This document shows, piece by piece, positions 12,740 through 14,608 of a stretch of 14,608 bases of DNA. A program made the translations under genes and the position numbers. The DNA comes from Patescibacteria group bacterium (GTDB lineage Bacteria > Patescibacteriota > Saccharimonadia > CAILAD01 > GCA-016700035): positions 1 to 14,608 of the forward strand of contig JAUPVH010000039.1 of the NCBI GenBank assembly GCA_030917125.1, given 5' to 3'. The notes below the pieces were generated by a model, which was not told where the DNA came from, searched no databases, and saw only the letters and a list, made by a program, of their open reading frames with translations. Positions within the stretch are counted from its first letter, which is position 1. Each line of letters opens with the position of its first letter.

Positions 12740-13183
12740 ATGAAAAAAGGTCCGCAAACACCGGATGCGTATTACCGCGTGAGTGTCAAAGCACTCATAA
12801 CCGACGAAACAGATAAGATTCTTGTCGTAAACGAGCGTGGGTTAGGTTGGGATCTGCCAGGTGGAGGTTTGGATTGGGGTGAAAACGCTGGTGATGCACT
12901 AAAAAGAGAGCTTTTAGAAGAACTTGGTTGCACGGCGGAAATAGCTGAACACCCCTGCCTCATCGCCCCATCCAGCGCGCGCGAATATGATAGGCATGTG
13001 CTTTGGATAATCTATAAGGCGCGCATTAATCCTGAAGAAATTAAAAAAACACCAGAAGTAACTGATTACGATTATGTTACCGTACAAGATTTTCGGAATA
13101 ACGAAGAAAAATACGAGGCTATGAATTGGGAAAGCCCGATTGATTTTTGGGGTGAGCTCGAAAAACTCGTGAAGAAACTTTAG
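12740..13183 (+). CDS. Nudix hydrolase
   Basis: A 147-residue Nudix-family pyrophosphohydrolase, probably acting on a nucleoside diphosphate derivative; the substrate cannot be told from sequence. The Nudix box is complete: G42, five residues, E48, seven residues, then R56-E57-L-L-E60-E61-L-G63-C (metal-binding Glu57, 60 and 61). Ahead of it is W-D-L-P-G-G-G, typical of the family. The C-terminal part (Y-D-Y-V-T-V, E-x-M-N-W-E-S) resembles small ADP-ribose or 8-oxo-dGTP type Nudix enzymes. The ATG at 12740 was chosen because TATACT lies 7 bases ahead. It stands alone on the plus strand between rny and tsaB. Its TAG overlaps the convergent tsaB stop by 4 bases, with no terminator between them. 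Confidence 0.9.
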   Translation: MKKGPQTPDAYYRVSVKALITDETDKILVVNERGLGWDLPGGGLDWGENAGDALKRELLEELGCTAEIAEHPCLIAPSSAREYDRHVLWIIYKARINPEEIKKTPEVTDYDYVTVQDFRNNEEKYEAMNWESPIDFWGELEKLVKKL

Positions 13184-13569
13184 TTTTTTGGTTTTGTTAT
13201 ATTGGGCTCACGATCGTAAGTAGGCATAACATACTCTCCTGGCTTGGCCTGCAAAAGATTTTGAGCTCCAACAACCAACCAATCATCACCTTCTGCCGCA
13301 ACCACCGGAATGGCATGCGAATACGCCAGAGCGTTAGCGACCGTTGCGCCAATTCGTAAACCCGTAAATGAACCACTGCCGGAAAACACAATGATACCGG
13401 AAAGTTTTTCTGATGTTGCGTTATTTTCCGCGAGGAAAGTCTGAATTTTACCCACCAAAGTTGCGGCAAGGGTACGATGAGCTTCCCATTCGTATCGCGC
13501 TACCTCTTTACCATCTTCTAATAAAACAAGTTCTGCTAGAGGCTTATCCGTCCTAAGTGCCAATATCAT
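13180..13569 (-). CDS. tsaB: TsaB, half-length form (t6A synthesis)
   Basis: TsaB scaffolds TsaD and TsaE in threonylcarbamoylation of A37 in ANN-decoding tRNAs. Only 129 residues are present, against about 230 in E. coli. The N-terminal lobe is complete: M-I-L-A-L, then the hallmark S-G-S-G-S-F-T-G-L-R-I-G (63-74) and the A-N-A-L-A-Y helix. The second lobe is missing, yet the protein ends with the conserved-looking tail P-x-Y-x-R-E-P (115-121). The gene is uninterrupted and stops cleanly, so this is a reduced form, which I recall in other Patescibacteria, rather than a decayed copy. The usual DTS after the first strand is Arg-Thr-Asp. It starts directly after the tsaE stop without a gap, so both are one operon; GGAG 9 bases upstream may serve as a ribosome site. 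Confidence 0.87.
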   Translation of the reverse strand: MILALRTDKPLAELVLLEDGKEVARYEWEAHRTLAATLVGKIQTFLAENNATSEKLSGIIVFSGSGSFTGLRIGATVANALAYSHAIPVVAAEGDDWLVVGAQNLLQAKPGEYVMPTYDREPNITKPKN

Positions 13570-14070
13570 TTAAGTAGACTCCAATTCATTTTGTACTGCC
13601 AAAAGCCGTTGCTGCGTAGATTCCCCTGTTCCGCGCAGTTCATAACGACGAGTATTCTCATCTACAAAATGTACTTCCACGACAAATCGATCAGAGATGA
13701 GGTGGTCACGAAAATGATCCGCCCACTCGACACAAATAATCGAATCACCACCCGCTATAACTTCGCGCATTTCTTCTAAGAGAATTTCATCATCCCCCAC
13801 ACGGTAGAGGTCGTAATGATCCAATGTGCCACCATTTGGGATTTTATACGAACGCTGAATATTGTAGGTTGGGCTCGTAACTGTTTGCTCTATGCCAAGG
13901 CCGGATGCGATACCTTTAATGAGCGTGGTTTTGCCACCACCGAGATCGCCGACAAACTCTAAGACGTCACCAGGTTGAAGAATTGCGCCAAGTTTACGAC
14001 CGAGCGCTAAACTTTGCTCGTAGCTCTGCGAAGAAAGATGTAATTTCTGGTCTGTAGCCATATACTCCAT
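13570..14070 (-). CDS. tsaE: TsaE ATPase (t6A synthesis)
   Basis: P-loop ATPase that works with TsaB-TsaD to complete t6A37 modification of tRNA. The 166-residue protein has the Walker A motif G-D-L-G-G-G-K-T-T (41-49, Lys47), the switch-like T-S-P-T-Y-N motif, H-Y-D-L-Y-R, and V-E-W-A-D near residue 115, all hallmarks of the family. Length is normal (about 150-160) with a short C-terminal extension. The first ATG at 14070 directly abuts a minus-strand TAGGAT. The second ATG at 14061 (residue 4) is 9 bases beyond that box, so the true start may be 14061. It heads tsaE-tsaB, which end convergently with the Nudix gene. Confidence 0.93.
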   Translation of the reverse strand: MEYMATDQKLHLSSQSYEQSLALGRKLGAILQPGDVLEFVGDLGGGKTTLIKGIASGLGIEQTVTSPTYNIQRSYKIPNGGTLDHYDLYRVGDDEILLEEMREVIAGGDSIICVEWADHFRDHLISDRFVVEVHFVDENTRRYELRGTGESTQQRLLAVQNELEST

Positions 14071-14186
14071 ATCCTACCCCGAGAACACATGATCTTGCCA
14101 CTATTAACACCATAATTCAGTATTCTTTAGGCACATATTCATTTTGTTCTGCCATTTTTTTTATACAAGGAGAAGCTGATCAATAC

Positions 14187-14218
14187 CGAAAAGTATTACA
14201 CATGCGTAATACTTTTCG
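14187..14218. repeat. Perfect 13-bp palindrome upstream of the pilB-like gene
   Basis: CGAAAAGTATTAC (14187-14199) and its exact complement (14206-14218) flank a 6-base loop. An A-run follows on the plus strand and a T-run precedes it on the minus strand, so neither direction has a downstream T-tract. It sits 46 bases before the extended -10 of the pilus gene, fitting an operator or structured leader better than a terminator. Confidence 0.6.
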
Positions 14219-14260
14219 AAAAAAAGCCTCTCGCACACACGATTTTCACTATCTTGCTTA

Positions 14261-14269
14261 TGCTAAAAT
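14261..14269 (+). promoter_or_regulatory. Extended -10 for the pilB-like gene
   Basis: TGCTAAAAT is an extended -10 (TG-N-TAAAAT). In-frame starts follow at 14272 (ATG), 14275 (GTG) and 14281 (ATG). The distances are 2, 5 and 11 bases, so a leaderless or near-leaderless start is likely. Confidence 0.5.
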
Positions 14270-14280
14270 AGATGGTGAAT

Positions 14281-14608
14281 ATGCGCATTTCTCCAGAAAC
14301 ACTCAAACAGCTCCTTGCTTCGAGCGGCAAAGTAACGCCCGAAATATTAAAGCAAGCTGAAACCACGGCCACACAAACTGGTCAGCCGCTGGAGCAAATT
14401 GTGATTCACCGCCACATTATCGGTGAGCGCGAGCTGGTTGCGCTGTACGCAAAAAGCCTAAACCTCCCCTACATCGACCTCACGAACGTGAAGATTCCAC
14501 GCGAGGTTCTGTCGCGTATCCCCGAGCGAATTGCCAAAAAATATCAGGTTGTTCTCTTCGGACAAGATGCGCAATCGAGCACCTGGCAGCTGGCCATGTC
14601 CGACCCCG
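14281..14608 (+). CDS. PilB/GspE-type ATPase, N-terminal part only
   Basis: The frame runs off the window end after about 109 residues. The visible sequence matches the MshEN/T2SSE N-terminal domain found in PilB and GspE assembly ATPases of type IV pili and type II secretion. It has a first helix L-K-Q-L-L-A-S-S-G-K-V-T-P-E, then a G-Q-P-L-E-Q-I-V motif, I-I-G-E-R-E-L-V-A-L-Y-A-K-S-L-N-L-P-Y-I-D-L, and the I-P-R-E-V-L-S-R-I-P-E-R-I-A-K-K-Y segment, which leads into a V-V-L-F strand and A-M-S-D-P. The last pattern (L-A-M-x-D-P) is characteristic. The ATPase core lies beyond the window. Start choice is uncertain (14272, 14275 or 14281). Type IV pilus genes are common in Patescibacteria, where they probably serve attachment and DNA uptake. 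Confidence 0.85.
   Translation, partial: MRISPETLKQLLASSGKVTPEILKQAETTATQTGQPLEQIVIHRHIIGERELVALYAKSLNLPYIDLTNVKIPREVLSRIPERIAKKYQVVLFGQDAQSSTWQLAMSDP

Noticed and set aside
14187..14218. Palindrome as a Rho-independent terminator
   Set aside because: Neither strand has a T-tract after the stem, and the stem is AT-rich.
1..14608. Recoded UGA (glycine) as in Absconditabacteria/Gracilibacteria
   Set aside because: UGA ends the DUF1801, idi, 1-714 and 7447-7722 genes at natural protein ends, and the tRNA-Gly has a UCC anticodon.
1..14608. Integron attC sites, insertion sequences or CRISPR arrays at the cassette borders
   Set aside because: I saw no repeated spacer array, transposase, terminal inverted repeats or common end sequence shared by the three GC-rich blocks.

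Overview
The window looks like a chromosomal piece of a small-genome bacterium, most likely Patescibacteria/CPR. I infer this from very tight packing, a half-length TsaB, a DUF5652-like two-helix membrane protein, a PLDc_N-type membrane protein, a PMT-family glycosyltransferase and a type IV pilus ATPase (PilB type) in one short stretch. Several genes end in TGA, so the code is the standard one, which argues against the UGA-recoding Absconditabacteria/Gracilibacteria. The lineage below that level is not resolved. Base composition is mixed: moderate-GC host genes alternate with clearly GC-rich genes.

Layout: 1-755 is the 3' part of a GC-rich unknown gene with its terminator. 775-1702 is a DUF1801 protein and type I isopentenyl-diphosphate isomerase (idi), overlapping. 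1740-1816 is tRNA-Pro(UGG). 1870-2124 is a small DUF5652-like membrane protein. 2121-2867 is a self-contained GC-rich gene on the minus strand, with its own promoter, ribosome binding site and terminator. 2891-5580 is CPD photolyase followed by a protein O-mannosyltransferase. 5623-6033 is an anchored protein with a Ser/Thr-rich linker and a cytochrome b5-like domain, convergent with a PLDc_N-like membrane protein. 6525-7335 is a tRNA cluster, Gly(UCC), Arg(UCU) and His(GUG), with an HNH endonuclease gene broken by an in-frame amber codon between Arg and His. 7378-8117 is a second complete GC-rich cassette: an unknown 91-aa protein and a stand-alone receiver domain. 8116-12571 (minus) is rny, ymdB, mgtE and a short-chain dehydrogenase. 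12740-13183 is a Nudix hydrolase. 13180-14070 (minus) is tsaE-tsaB. 14281 to the end is the N-terminus of a PilB/GspE-type ATPase.

The strongest unusual signal is in how genes start. Seven host-type genes without a Shine-Dalgarno have a -10-like hexamer ending exactly 6 or 7 bases before the start codon, which predicts leaderless mRNAs. The complete GC-rich genes instead have a -35/-10 promoter, a 5' leader and their own hairpin terminator; the minus-strand one also has a clear Shine-Dalgarno. They look like separately acquired, self-contained cassettes.

Other points are a tRNA-Gly in which the G19-C56 tertiary pair appears replaced by A19-U56, a tRNA-Arg with a weakened anticodon stem, a mini TsaB, and a perfect 13-bp palindrome upstream of the pilus gene.
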